A DNA stretch of 64,000 bases from Comamonadaceae bacterium (GCA_947443645.1 CANEXF010000010.1:1-64000); one strand, 5' to 3'; positions 46,648-55,435 are shown, numbered from the stretch's first letter. Translations and numbers: made by a program. The notes: a model not told the origin generated them from the sequence alone.

Positions 46648-47448
46648 ATGGGTTTTCTCGCTGGCAAAAAACTGCTGATCACGGGCGTTCTGTCCAACCG
46701 CTCGATCGCCTATGGGATCGCCAGGGCCTGCCACGCACAGGGCGCCGAGCTGGCGTTCAGCTATGTTGGCGAACGCTTCAAGGACCGCACCACCGAGTTT
46801 GCAGCCGACTTTGGCTCCAAGCTGATTTTTGACTGCGACGTTGGCAACGACGAGCAGATCACCAAGCTGTTTGCCGACCTGTCCACCACCTGGCCAACGT
46901 TTGACGGCTTTGTGCACAGCATTGGCTATGCCCCGCGCGAGGCGATCGCCGGTGATTTCCTGGAAGGCCTCTCGCGCGAGGGCTTCAAGGTGGCGCACGA
47001 CATCAGCGCCTACAGCTTCCCGGCCATGGCCAAGGCTGCCCTGCCCTACCTGAACAAAAAATCAGCGCTGCTCACGCTGACCTATCTGGGCGCGCTGCGG
47101 GTGCTGCCGAACTACAACACCATGGGCCTGGCCAAAGCCAGCCTGGAAGCCTCGGTGCGCTACATGGCCGAATCCATGGGCCCCAAGGGCATGCGCGTCA
47201 ACGGCATCAGCGCAGGACCCATCAAGACCCTGGCGGCCAGCGGCATTGCCGGCTTCAGCAAGATTCTGGGTGCGGTGGCATCGGCCTCACCGATTCGGCG
47301 CAATGTGACGATTGATGAAGTCGGCAACGTCGCCGCCTTCCTGATGAGCGATCTGGCCAGCGGTGTGACGGCCGAAATCACCTACGTGGACGGCGGCTTC
47401 AGCAATGTGGTGGGCGGTATCTCCGAGCCTGCTGACGCCGCGTCCTAA
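46648..47448 (+). CDS. fabI: NADH-dependent enoyl-ACP reductase
   Basis: FabI reduces trans-2-enoyl-ACP in the last step of fatty acid elongation. The 266-residue SDR-type protein has [14 protein letters not shown] near the N-terminus and SIGYAPR. The catalytic Tyr-x6-Tyr-x-Lys region is [20 protein letters not shown], and the substrate loop [12 protein letters not shown] is the usual triclosan-contact segment. GGAG precedes ATG 46648, so upstream in-frame codons that run into yejA are excluded. A strong terminator follows at 47562. Confidence 0.95.
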   Translation: MGFLAGKKLLITGVLSNRSIAYGIARACHAQGAELAFSYVGERFKDRTTEFAADFGSKLIFDCDVGNDEQITKLFADLSTTWPTFDGFVHSIGYAPREAIAGDFLEGLSREGFKVAHDISAYSFPAMAKAALPYLNKKSALLTLTYLGALRVLPNYNTMGLAKASLEASVRYMAESMGPKGMRVNGISAGPIKTLAASGIAGFSKILGAVASASPIRRNVTIDEVGNVAAFLMSDLASGVTAEITYVDGGFSNVVGGISEPADAAS

Positions 47449-47490
47449 ACCGCAGACTGACAGACTGGCAGGTTGAAAAGCCTGCAAGTT

Positions 47491-47538
47491 GCTACATAAA
47501 ATATAGCGGCTAGCGCCCGTCCCTCTTGCGCTAAAGCC
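47491..47538 (+). repeat. Dispersed repeat family 1 copy after fabI
   Basis: GCTACATAAAATATAGCGGC-TAGCGCCCGTCCCTCTTGCG-CTAAAGCC is an intergenic copy that defines the 48-bp family length. It lies 24 bp before the fabI terminator. Confidence 0.75.
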
Positions 47539-47561
47539 TTAAAAGGCATCAAAAAAGTATC

Positions 47562-47599
47562 AAAAAGGCCTGTCCGGAGTCTCTAGACAGGCCTTTTTT
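47562..47599 (+). terminator. Rho-independent terminator after fabI
   Basis: AAAAAGGCCTGTC and GACAGGCCTTTTTT form a long stem with a T-run on the plus strand and a matching A-run. It may also function in the other direction. Confidence 0.85.
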
Positions 47600-47663
47600 G
47601 CGCCTGCCGCCTGGAAAAGCCCTGAAAGTGCCAAAAAGTCCCGTTTTTCAGCTGCCAAATCGG

Positions 47664-47710
47664 GGCTTCAGGCAATGCTGGCGGGCGCTAAAAGCTATAA
47701 ATAAGGTAGC
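47664..47710 (-). repeat. Dispersed repeat family 1 copy upstream of the ligase gene
   Basis: On the minus strand it reads GCTACCTTATTTATAGCTTT-TAGCGCCCGCCAGCATTGCC-TGAAGCC. It is inverted relative to the copy at 47491, so the two flank the fabI terminator in opposite orientations. Confidence 0.7.
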
Positions 47711-47774
47711 AATCCAGCCTATCAAACAGCCTTGCGGCCAGCGACATGCGGCCAGGCTGGCATCAGGAGCGTCC

Positions 47775-48686
47775 ATGAGCCAAACCGTATTGACTGCCTG
47801 GCCCCGACTGCGCGCAAGCGCACTGACCCTTCTGCTGGCGCTGAGCGCGGCCTGCGCCATGACACCCGCGCTGGCGGCCGACGCCAGCAAGGCGGGCCCG
47901 GCGCTCATGCTGGCCAATGTCTACCACCCCGGCGTGGTCCTGGCAGACTACTGGGTCAGCGAAAAATACGATGGTGTGCGCGGCTTCTGGGACGGCGAGA
48001 AGCTGTTGACGCGCGGCGGCCAGCAGGTCATGGCTCCGGCCTGGTTCACGGCCGGCTGGCCGAGCACGCCCATGGATGGTGAACTCTGGGCTGGGCGCGG
48101 GCAGTTCCCAAAAGCCGTGGCCAGCGTGCGCCAGCAGACGCCTGACGATGCGGCCTGGCGCGGCATGCGATTCATGGTGTTTGATCTGCCAGCGCAGGCC
48201 GGACCGTTCACGCAGCGCATCGCGCCGCTCAACCAGCTGGTATCAAGCATAGCCCAGCCCTGGGTGCAGGCGGTGCTGCAGTACAAGGTGGCAGACCACG
48301 CCGCGCTGCAGGCGCAGCTCAAAAAAACCGTCAAGCTAGGCGGCGAAGGCCTGATGCTGCACCGCGGCGATTCACTTTACAAAGGCCTGCGCAGCGACGA
48401 CCTGCTCAAGGTCAAAACCCATGAAGACGCGGAAGCCCGCGTGATCGCGCATGTCGCCGGCAAAGGCAAATACGCGGGCAAGCTGGGCGCGCTGCTGGTT
48501 GAAATTCCGGCAGCAAGCGGCAAGCCTGCGCTGCGCTTCAAGCTCGGCACGGGTTTTAGCGATGCACAGCGGCAAAACCCGCCGGCTATCGGCGCGCTGG
48601 TGACCTATCGGTTTCGCGGGCTCAACGACAGCGGCATTCCGCGTTTTGCGAGCTTCATGCGGCTGCGTGAAGACGGGCCGAATTAG
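47775..48686 (+). CDS. Periplasmic ATP-dependent DNA ligase (LigE type)
   Basis: The 303-residue protein has a signal peptide (hydrophobic core about 15-35, cleavage near ALAA). A minimal ATP-dependent ligase follows: adenylylated Lys in SEKYDGVRGFWDG, GEGLMLHRG and the OB-fold C-terminus. LigE-type enzymes are exported and seal nicked DNA outside the cytoplasm, possibly in DNA uptake or extracellular DNA matrices. Its stop codon overlaps that of the convergent decarboxylase gene by three bases (TTAG). No competence genes are in the window. Confidence 0.88.
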   Translation: MSQTVLTAWPRLRASALTLLLALSAACAMTPALAADASKAGPALMLANVYHPGVVLADYWVSEKYDGVRGFWDGEKLLTRGGQQVMAPAWFTAGWPSTPMDGELWAGRGQFPKAVASVRQQTPDDAAWRGMRFMVFDLPAQAGPFTQRIAPLNQLVSSIAQPWVQAVLQYKVADHAALQAQLKKTVKLGGEGLMLHRGDSLYKGLRSDDLLKVKTHEDAEARVIAHVAGKGKYAGKLGALLVEIPAASGKPALRFKLGTGFSDAQRQNPPAIGALVTYRFRGLNDSGIPRFASFMRLREDGPN

Positions 48687-50971
48687 CGCCGCACGCAGTC
48701 CGCGTAATAACGGACCTTGCCCTTGGCGTCGACCTGCTCGACCAGGCCGTGGATGTCGGTCTCGAAACCCGGGCACTGGGAATTGAACTCACGCGCAAAC
48801 TTCAGGTAATCGACAATTTTCTTGTTGAAGACCTCGCCCGGAATCAGCAGCGGAATGCCCGGCGGGTAAGGCGTCACCAAGCCGACCGTGATACGACCTT
48901 CGAGGTGGTCGATCTCCACCCGCTCGGTGGTGCGGTGCGCGATGTTGGCGTAGGCGTCGCTCGGCTTCATGGCCGGCTCCAAGTCGCTTTGGTAGACCTC
49001 TGTGGTCAGCCGCGCAATGTCGTACTTGGCGTACATGGCATGGATGTGCTGGCACAAATCGGCCAGGCCCATCTTTTCATATTTGGGGTGTTTTTGACAA
49101 AACTCGGGAAGAATGCGCCACATGGCGGCGTTCTTGTCGTAGTCGTCCTTGAACTGCTGCAAGGCGGTCAGCAAGGTGTTCCAGCGGCCCTTGGTGATGC
49201 CTATGGTGAACATGATGAAAAAACTATAAAGCCCGGTTTTCTCAACAATCACACCGTGCTCGGCCAGAAACTTGGTCACTATGCTGGCAGGAATGCCAGT
49301 CTTGGCGAACTTGCCATTCAGGTCCAGGCCGGGCGTGACGATGGTGGACTTGATAGGGTCCAGCATGTTGAAACCAGTCGCCATCTGCCCAAAGCCGTGC
49401 CAGTTGCTGGCGCCGTTTTTGGCGGTCTTGGCGCTGCGCGACTCGCCCTTGATGATCCAGTCCTTGGCCTCGCCAATGCCCTCATCGACGAGCTTGTCCG
49501 GTCCCCAGACCTTGAACCACCAGTCGGCGCCGTATTCATCGTCAATCTTGCGCATGGCGCGGCGAAAGTCGAGTGCTTCGGCAATGCTTTCCTCGACCAG
49601 CGCTGTGCCACCCGGCGGCTCCATCATGGCGGCGGCCACGTCGCAGCTGGCAATGATGCTGTACTGCGGCGAGGTTGAGGTGTGCATCAGGTAAGCCTCG
49701 TTAAAGAGGTGCCTGTCGAGCTTGACGTTTTGCGAGTCCTGCACCAGCACATGGCTGGCCTGGCTGATACCGGCCAGCAGCTTGTGAATCGACTGGGTGG
49801 CGTAAACCACCGCATTTTTCGGCCGGATACGGTTCTTGCCCATGGAATGGTAAGTGCCGTAAAAAGGATGAAAGGCCGCGTGCGGCAGCCAGGCTTCGTC
49901 AAAGTGCAGGTTGTCAACGTAGCCGTCCAGCATGCCCTTGATGGTTTCGGTGTTGTACAGCACGCCGTCATAGGTCGACTGGGTCAGCGTCAGCACGCGC
50001 GGCTTGACGGCATCGGCGTCAACACCTTTGAGCAGCGGGTTGGCCGCGATCTTGGCGCGAATCGCATCCGGCTCGAATTCACTTTGGGGAATCGGGCCGA
50101 TGATGCCGAAATGGTTGCGCGTAGGCTTCAAAAACACTGGCACTGCACCGGTCATGATGATGGCGTGCAGTATGGATTTGTGGCAGTTGCGGTCCACCAC
50201 CACCACGTCGCCCGGCGCCACCGTGTGGTGCCAGACCATCTTGTTGCTGGTGGACGTGCCGTTGGTGACGAAAAAGCAGTGGTCGGCGTTAAAAATGCGC
50301 GCCGCGTTGCGCTCGCTGGCGCCAATGGCGCCGTTGTGGTCCAGCAACTGGCCGAGCTCCTCAACCGCGTTGCAGACGTCGGCACGCAACATGTTTTCGC
50401 CGTAGAACTGGTGGTACATCTGACCGACCGGGCTCTTCAAAAACGCAACACCGCCCGAGTGGCCCGGGCAATGCCAGGAGTAGGAACCGTCTTCGGCGTA
50501 GTCCAGCAGCGCCTTGAAAAATGGCGGCTGCACACCTTCAAGATAGCTTTTGGCTTCACGCAGTATGTGGCGCGCCACGAACTCCGGCGTGTCTTCAAAC
50601 ATGTGGATGAAGCCGTGCAACTCGCGCAGGATGTCATTGGGAATATGGCGCGAGGTCTTGGTCTCGCCGTAGACATAAATCGGGACATCCAGGTTCTTGC
50701 GCCGCACTTCTTCAATGAAGTTGCGCAGGTTCAAAACGGCAGGGTCCAGATCCGGGCCGGGCGTGAACTCCTCGTCATCAATCGACAGGATGAAAGCGCT
50801 GGCCCGGCTTTGCTGCTGTGCGAACTGCGAGAGGTCACCGTAGCTGGTCACGCCCAGAACTTCAAAGCCTTCGGTCTCAATAGCCTGCGCCAGTGCCCGA
50901 ATACCCAAGCCCGAGGTGTTTTCTGAGCGGAAATCTTCGTCAATGATGACAATGGGAAAGCGAAATTTCAT
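48683..50971 (-). CDS. PLP-dependent arginine/lysine/ornithine decarboxylase
   Basis: The 762-residue fold-type I decarboxylase has an N-terminal wing (FPIVIIDEDFRSENTSGLG), a large PLP domain with TQSIHKLLAG carrying the cofactor Lys and CPGHSGGVAFLKSP, and a C-terminal domain ending LVEQVDAKGKVRYYADCVRR. It makes agmatine, cadaverine or putrescine by decarboxylation, which can protect against acid; the substrate is not certain. No partner antiporter gene is adjacent. The start MKFRFPIVIIDEDF at 50971 is preferred. The following plus-strand genes are unrelated. Confidence 0.9.
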   Translation of the reverse strand: MKFRFPIVIIDEDFRSENTSGLGIRALAQAIETEGFEVLGVTSYGDLSQFAQQQSRASAFILSIDDEEFTPGPDLDPAVLNLRNFIEEVRRKNLDVPIYVYGETKTSRHIPNDILRELHGFIHMFEDTPEFVARHILREAKSYLEGVQPPFFKALLDYAEDGSYSWHCPGHSGGVAFLKSPVGQMYHQFYGENMLRADVCNAVEELGQLLDHNGAIGASERNAARIFNADHCFFVTNGTSTSNKMVWHHTVAPGDVVVVDRNCHKSILHAIIMTGAVPVFLKPTRNHFGIIGPIPQSEFEPDAIRAKIAANPLLKGVDADAVKPRVLTLTQSTYDGVLYNTETIKGMLDGYVDNLHFDEAWLPHAAFHPFYGTYHSMGKNRIRPKNAVVYATQSIHKLLAGISQASHVLVQDSQNVKLDRHLFNEAYLMHTSTSPQYSIIASCDVAAAMMEPPGGTALVEESIAEALDFRRAMRKIDDEYGADWWFKVWGPDKLVDEGIGEAKDWIIKGESRSAKTAKNGASNWHGFGQMATGFNMLDPIKSTIVTPGLDLNGKFAKTGIPASIVTKFLAEHGVIVEKTGLYSFFIMFTIGITKGRWNTLLTALQQFKDDYDKNAAMWRILPEFCQKHPKYEKMGLADLCQHIHAMYAKYDIARLTTEVYQSDLEPAMKPSDAYANIAHRTTERVEIDHLEGRITVGLVTPYPPGIPLLIPGEVFNKKIVDYLKFAREFNSQCPGFETDIHGLVEQVDAKGKVRYYADCVRR

Positions 50972-51132
50972 AGGGGTGCTAAATCGTGGTGGGGTGAAAA
51001 GCAGCAGGCATCTTTGTGCCGCGCGAACCTGCAAAGTGTACGGAAATAAAGCGCCAGCGCCGCGCCGCTCGAGCTATTTGCCTCAAAATGTAGTTGACGA
51101 CCTACAAATTTCAGACCTAAAAGGAACTATGC

Positions 51133-51564
51133 ATGGCGGAATCAACGATCTGGTGGCTGCTGATGGGCGCAACCGTAGCGATAGAACTCGCCACTGGCAC
51201 CTTTTACCTGCTCATGCTGAGCCTGGGCATGCTTGCAGCGGCCATTTCGGCGTACCTCGGTTTACCCGTCAACGCGCAAATCATCGCTGCTGCCCTCATA
51301 GGTGGCGGTGCGGTGGCGCTCTGGCACTGGCAAAACCTCAAACGCCCTCAGGCCTTGCCAGTCCAGTCCAATCCGGACGCCCACATTGACATTGGTGAGT
51401 CTGTACAGGTCGAGCAGTGGCATGCCGATGGCACGGCAACGGTGAAATACCGCGGTGCCAACTGGACTGCGGTGCTTGACACCCCCCTGACGGCAGCGCA
51501 GACGAATGGCCAGTTCCGCATCAAGGAAATGCTTGGCAACCGGCTGGTGCTTGAAAAGCGCTGA
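51133..51564 (+). CDS. NfeD-like membrane protein
   Basis: The 143-residue protein has an N-terminal membrane part with two or three spans (about residues 5-65). A C-terminal OB-fold-like domain (about 85-140) follows, with IGESVQVEQWHADGTATVKYRGANWTA. NfeD proteins accompany stomatin/SPFH proteins and are thought to organise membrane domains or modulate a membrane protease. The SPFH gene lies 99 bp downstream, the conserved pairing. AAGGAAC precedes the ATG by a short spacer. Confidence 0.88.
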   Translation: MAESTIWWLLMGATVAIELATGTFYLLMLSLGMLAAAISAYLGLPVNAQIIAAALIGGGAVALWHWQNLKRPQALPVQSNPDAHIDIGESVQVEQWHADGTATVKYRGANWTAVLDTPLTAAQTNGQFRIKEMLGNRLVLEKR

Positions 51565-51663
51565 CCGTCAGGGCCCCAACAGGTCGGGTCATAGCACTGC
51601 CGGAATTCCAGAAAAGCGGCGAGCCAAAGCCTTGCCCGCGACACACTTACAACAGGAGAAACT

Positions 51664-52578
51664 ATGGAAATCGCGCTCATTATTCTTGTCATCGCCATCA
51701 TCTTCGTGGTGCGCAGCATCAACGTCGTGCCTCAGCAAAACGCCTGGGTGGTTGAACGTCTGGGCAAATACCACGGAGCACTGACACCGGGGCTCAACTT
51801 TCTGGTGCCCTTTGTGGACAAGGTGGCCTATAAGCACAGCCTCAAGGAAATCCCGCTCGACGTGCCCAGCCAGGTGTGCATCACGCGCGACAACACCCAG
51901 CTGCAGGTAGACGGAATTTTGTATTTTCAGGTGACGGATCCCATGCGCGCGAGCTACGGTTCGTCCAACTACATTGTGGCCGTAACGCAGCTGGCGCAGA
52001 CCTCGCTGCGCTCAGTCATAGGCAAGCTCGAACTCGACAAAACCTTTGAGGAACGCGACATCATCAATGCCCAGGTGGTCGCCGCAATTGATGAGGCTGC
52101 GCTCAATTGGGGCGTGAAGGTCTTGCGCTACGAAATCAAGGACCTGACGCCGCCCAAGGAAATCCTGCACGCCATGCAATCACAAATCACCGCCGAGCGG
52201 GAAAAACGGGCCCTGATCGCCGCATCGGAAGGCCGTCGCCAGGAACAGATCAACATTGCCACCGGCGAACGCGAGGCCTTCATCGCACGCTCGGAAGGCG
52301 CAAAACTGGCGGCGATCAACAACGCGCAAGGCGAAGCCGCCGCCATCCTTGCCGTGGCTGACGCCAACGCCAAGGCCATTGAGCTCGTGGCAACAGCGAT
52401 ACGCCAACCCGGCGGCGAGCAGGCAGTCCAGCTCAAGGTTGCCGAAAAAGCCGTCGAAGCCTACTCAAAAGTCGCCAGCGAGGCGAAAACCACACTGATT
52501 GTGCCCAGCAACATGACGGAGGTATCTGCGCTGATCAGCTCCGCAATGAAGATGGTGCAGGCCAACAAGGCAAATTGA
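51664..52578 (+). CDS. Stomatin/prohibitin (SPFH) family protein, QmcA type
   Basis: The 304-residue protein has one N-terminal membrane span (about residues 2-18) and an SPFH domain (about 20-195). The core is VVERLGKYHGALTPGLNFLVPFVD and VDGILYFQVTD. A coiled-coil (about 185-250) and a helical oligomerisation tail follow. It forms large membrane-bound rings or scaffolds, probably together with the NfeD protein encoded just upstream. It ends one base before the DUF2237 gene, so the three genes form an operon. Confidence 0.9.
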   Translation: MEIALIILVIAIIFVVRSINVVPQQNAWVVERLGKYHGALTPGLNFLVPFVDKVAYKHSLKEIPLDVPSQVCITRDNTQLQVDGILYFQVTDPMRASYGSSNYIVAVTQLAQTSLRSVIGKLELDKTFEERDIINAQVVAAIDEAALNWGVKVLRYEIKDLTPPKEILHAMQSQITAEREKRALIAASEGRRQEQINIATGEREAFIARSEGAKLAAINNAQGEAAAILAVADANAKAIELVATAIRQPGGEQAVQLKVAEKAVEAYSKVASEAKTTLIVPSNMTEVSALISSAMKMVQANKAN

Positions 52579-52579
52579 A

Positions 52580-52954
52580 ATGGATGCAAAAAATGTTCTG
52601 GGCACGGCACTGGTGCCCTGCTCTTATGACCCACTCACAGGTTATTTTCGCGATGGCTGCTGCAACACCGACGAATCTGACGGCGGCTCACACCTGATCT
52701 GCGCCAGAGTCACCAAGGAATTTCTGGCTTTTTCATTGGCACGCGGCAACGACCTCGTAACGCCCAGGCCAGCGCATCGCTTTGCCGGCCTCAAGCCAGG
52801 TGACCGCTGGTGCCTGTGCGCCATGCGTTGGCGCGAAGCGCTTGAAGCCGGCGTAGCGCCGCCCGTGGTGCTGGAGTCGACCCACCTGGGTGCGCTGACG
52901 TTTGTGGGCATTGAACAACTCGAAGCCCACCGCTTTCAAGACGCCCTGCCCTGA
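52580..52954 (+). CDS. DUF2237 family protein
   Basis: The 124-residue soluble protein begins MDAKNVLGTALVPCSYDPLT and keeps the family's cysteines in FRDGCCNT and WCLCAMRW. The family's fold is known in outline, but its function is not. It is next to the NfeD-stomatin pair by one base and probably co-transcribed. No signal peptide or membrane span is present. Conserved Cys pairs suggest a redox or metal site, which is inference. Confidence 0.85.
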   Translation: MDAKNVLGTALVPCSYDPLTGYFRDGCCNTDESDGGSHLICARVTKEFLAFSLARGNDLVTPRPAHRFAGLKPGDRWCLCAMRWREALEAGVAPPVVLESTHLGALTFVGIEQLEAHRFQDALP

Positions 52955-53034
52955 GGCCATCGATATTTGATCGTCCAGGTCCGGGCTGATTGAGACAAAC
53001 CGTGTCCTGGCACTGCTACAATAGTGAGCTTAGC

Positions 53035-53124
53035 GGAAGGGTGGATGAGCGGTTTAAGTCACACGCCTGGAAAGCGTGCGTGGGGTTATACCCACCGCGG
53101 GTTCGAATCCCGCCTCTTCCGCCA
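53035..53124 (+). tRNA. tRNA-Ser (GGA)
   Basis: A 90-nt class II tRNA with a long variable arm. The acceptor stem GGAAGGG pairs with CTCTTCC, discriminator G and encoded CCA follow. The anticodon loop CTGGAAA sits on the stem CACGC/GCGTG, giving anticodon GGA, which reads UCC and UCU. The T-loop sequence GGTTCGAATCC is canonical. A terminator lies about 100 bp downstream. Confidence 0.95.
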
Positions 53125-53221
53125 ATAGTGAGTATTCATGCGGGTTTAAAAGGTTTTCCAGAACCTACCCACGTTTTTGGCCTGTGTCAGAACGTCAAAG
53201 CAGATGCCCATAGAGAACAGT

Positions 53222-53249
53222 AAAAGCCCGGACTTGTCCGGGCTTTTTG
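53222..53249 (+). terminator. Rho-independent terminator after tRNA-Ser
   Basis: AAAAGCCCGGAC-tt-GTCCGGGCTTTTT forms a 12-bp stem, with A-run and T-run on the two sides. Confidence 0.85.
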
Positions 53250-53500
53250 CTTTCTTGCCCTGCACCTACTGCCCGGCTTTCTCTCTTCAGAGCCAGTCGG
53301 TCACTAGTTGACATCACTCGGCGGTCTGCACATCAGTTGCGCACATCGATTCACCGAGCAACAAGTTACCTAGCGCAAGCAGTTCATACAAACATCTGCA
53401 GTCAGGCCCACATCGGCGCTTAGACAGGGTTCGGCGGTAGACGGCCAATGCAGGCGAGGTCAGAATACAAACACTTCAAGACATCACAAAGCACCAGTCC

Positions 53501-53671
53501 ATGTTTCACGCAGTTCTCCAGTCGCTCATGAAAACAATGCGGGCGACTCGCGCCACATTGCCAATGCCTAAAAATGAGAAGCGTCATCAAAAAGCTGACA
53601 AAGGCGGCTTCATCGTTGCTTTGATTTTCATCTTGAGCCTGTTTGCGGCGCTGCTTGTTTCAAATATCTAG
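53501..53671 (+). CDS. Possible small membrane protein between tRNA-Ser and the integrated element
   Basis: ATG 53501 opens a 56-codon frame with a basic N-terminal half and one strong C-terminal hydrophobic segment (GGFIVALIFILSLFAALLVS). The layout is that of a small tail-anchored membrane protein. No ribosome site is clear before the ATG and no family is known to me. The rest of the 53250-53831 region shows no other convincing gene. Confidence 0.3.
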   Translation: MFHAVLQSLMKTMRATRATLPMPKNEKRHQKADKGGFIVALIFILSLFAALLVSNI

Positions 53672-53831
53672 ATTCAAAAAGCAATCAGGCCAGGTGTGGC
53701 GGCAAGCCTGACGCTGAGCTAGCTCGTGAAGCCACCTGAACCATTGAACATCTGGCCGCGCAGGCCAGAAAAACTGGGCGGGTCTGAAGGAGATACGCAA
53801 TTGCGCGGCTCACGTTTTTGTCACGTCCAAA

Positions 53832-53919
53832 AACAAAAAAGCGTCTAGCATTTCTGCTAGACGCTTATAAATACTGGTGGGGCCTGCGGGGGTCGAACCC
53901 ACGACAAACGGATTAAAAG
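53832..53919. repeat. Left 88-bp attachment repeat (displaced tRNA-Lys 3' end plus terminator)
   Basis: This sequence is a direct repeat of 58456-58543 with three differences in 88 bp. It contains the 3' half of tRNA-Lys (up to the anticodon region) and a terminator-like hairpin GCGTCTAGCA/TGCTAGACGC. It marks one end of the integrated element. Confidence 0.85.
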
Positions 53920-53939
53920 AGGTCAAGAGACCTTTTTTT
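53920..53939 (+). terminator. Possible terminator at the left edge of the element
   Basis: AGGTC-aaga-GACCT followed by TTTTTT forms a 5-bp stem with a T-run just inside the left attachment repeat. It would stop transcription entering from the chromosome. The stem is short, so efficiency is uncertain. Confidence 0.4.
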
Positions 53940-54104
53940 AACCTCCCCAAACCCAAGGCTTTCAGACACACGCAACATGTCGAAGGGTGCCATGCGTAGC
54001 TCTAAACCGCTGTCAAAAGCTACGAAGGAGCTACGTTATGAAATCACCTTAAAAACTATTTGTTTTGTTCTTCGCAAGATTAGCCTCTTGCCTAAATTAG
54101 CAAC

Positions 54105-54208
54105 GTAGCTTGTCCACAAAATCCACAGGCCGCAGGCTCGGCGACCCCCCTGCGTTCATACGCAGGAGGGGTGGGAGCCGGGGAACCTGTGGAGGCTTGT
54201 GGTCAAGC
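54105..54208. repeat. Structured 104-nt repeat, copy 1
   Basis: Nested complementary arms form a rod: GCTTGTCCACAA (54108-54119) with TTGTGGTCAAGC (54197-54208), TCCACAGG (54122-54129) with CCTGTGGA (54186-54193), and GGCTC with GAGCC. An inner hairpin CCCCCCTGCG/CGCAGGAGGGG caps it. It is non-coding on both strands. It may be a replication origin or packaging signal, or an RNA gene. Confidence 0.6.
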
Positions 54209-54286
54209 GGGTATAGATTGGCTCCCCGGCAGCATCGATTCTGAAAACTGGGAATTAGAGTTTTTAACGAGGCTATAGCCAGAGAC

Positions 54287-54390
54287 GTTAGCTTGTCCAA
54301 AAGAACCACAGCAAGAAGGCTCGGCGCCCCCAAGGAGCTTCACACTCAGGGAGTGGGACCAGTGGTACCGGTGGAGGCTTGTGGTCGAGC
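54287..54390. repeat. Structured 104-nt repeat, copy 2
   Basis: It has the same length as copy 1, with the anchors AGCTTGTCCA, AGGCTCGGCG and GTGGAGGCTTGTGGTC at identical offsets (2, 30 and 84). The sequence between the anchors has diverged. It begins 182 bp after copy 1. The rest of the 53920-54440 segment shows no gene. Confidence 0.6.
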
Positions 54391-54440
54391 TGGCCGCTTG
54401 TTAGACTCCCCCACATTCAAGAACATGTGGTGAGTAAATC

Positions 54441-54857
54441 ATGGCTATATTCAGGTCGCGTAGTGCTTTGGTCGCTCTCTTGGTCGTTTTCACGATGGCT
54501 ATTTCAACCCAAGCGATTGGAGCCGATTGGAAGCCCTACTTTGAAAATAAAGGTGGAGTGCGTTTTTCCATTGATACATCAAGCCTCGTGAAAGTCGCTC
54601 CCAATATCGTGAGGGGCTGGGAAAAACAGGAGTTCGACAAGGAGGTGCCGGGGATCGGCATTGGTCATTTGTGGCTTATTCAAGTCGATTGCCGACTTCG
54701 TGTTTTTGAGTTTAAGGAGATCCGGCCCATCAAATCTACACCAGCGTTACTTCTACAAATTCCGGACATGATGCAAATGTACGCAGGTTCAAACTACTTT
54801 GGGCCGAATGATTTGGACGAAGCTAGATACTCTGCTTTTTGTACTACGAAGCATTAA
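54441..54857 (+). CDS. Exported cargo protein, surface-adhesin-E-like
   Basis: The 138-residue protein has a signal peptide (core ALVALLVVFTMAIS, cleavage near AIGA-D). The mature part, with RFSIDTSSLVK, VRGWEKQEF and LIQVDCRLRVFEFKEI, resembles the small exported Surface-Adhesin E (pfam16747-like) proteins; this is a resemblance only. Two cysteines (VDC and FCTTKH) could form a disulfide. It is the first gene after the structured repeats in the element. A role at the cell surface is possible, for example in superinfection exclusion, but untested. Confidence 0.55.
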   Translation: MAIFRSRSALVALLVVFTMAISTQAIGADWKPYFENKGGVRFSIDTSSLVKVAPNIVRGWEKQEFDKEVPGIGIGHLWLIQVDCRLRVFEFKEIRPIKSTPALLLQIPDMMQMYAGSNYFGPNDLDEARYSAFCTTKH

Positions 54858-55005
54858 GGCCGTGAGCAAGCGGGGTGACCTTGCTGCGCGCCCTCCACAG
54901 TTTGAACGAAGCTGAGAACTGGCAGTTGATTGTTTCCATGGCTGTTTGAAATTGTTCAGATCAGAAAACATGGAAATTTAGACCTAGGTAATAGCTTTGT
55001 TCAGT

Positions 55006-55389
55006 CTAGTGAAACCGTAGTACTGCCTGCCACGAGCCGAAACCAAAGGCGATAAGACTGCAAATGAATAAAATAACGGAACTCCAGAGAAGAATGCTAT
55101 GTTTGACAATTGAGGTTTCAGAGCGGCCAATTTCGTTGAGCAATTTCAATTGTGTAAGGTAAGCAAAGACCATTGCGAAGCCGCAGGCCGCTATGCCACA
55201 CATGAACGCAAACATGGGGACACGCATGTCGGGCACGGGAATGCTCTTACCGGCCACGTTGCCAAGATACGCCAAAAGTGCAACTGCTGCACCACCATTC
55301 CCAAGCGCCGAAAACTTAAACCCCTCAATGGAGAGCGTGATAAGGGATTTGTAGGTTTCTAGCCAATGTTCACGCATAAACTCGCTCAC
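55006..55389 (-). CDS. Multi-pass membrane protein of the integrated element
   Basis: The 127-residue protein has an amphipathic N-terminal helix and three membrane spans, at about residues 30-47, 58-78 and 97-118. The segment SIEGFKFSALGNGGAAVALLAYLGN recalls a widespread family of small bacterial membrane proteins of unknown function. It is one of two minus-strand cargo genes. Similar small membrane proteins serve as effectors in some anti-phage systems, but nothing here shows that role. Confidence 0.6.
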   Translation of the reverse strand: MSEFMREHWLETYKSLITLSIEGFKFSALGNGGAAVALLAYLGNVAGKSIPVPDMRVPMFAFMCGIAACGFAMVFAYLTQLKLLNEIGRSETSIVKHSILLWSSVILFICSLIAFGFGSWQAVLRFH

Positions 55390-55435
55390 TATTTAAAACG
55401 GAATGACATTTAATGGCAATTGCCGCCCTATTAGG

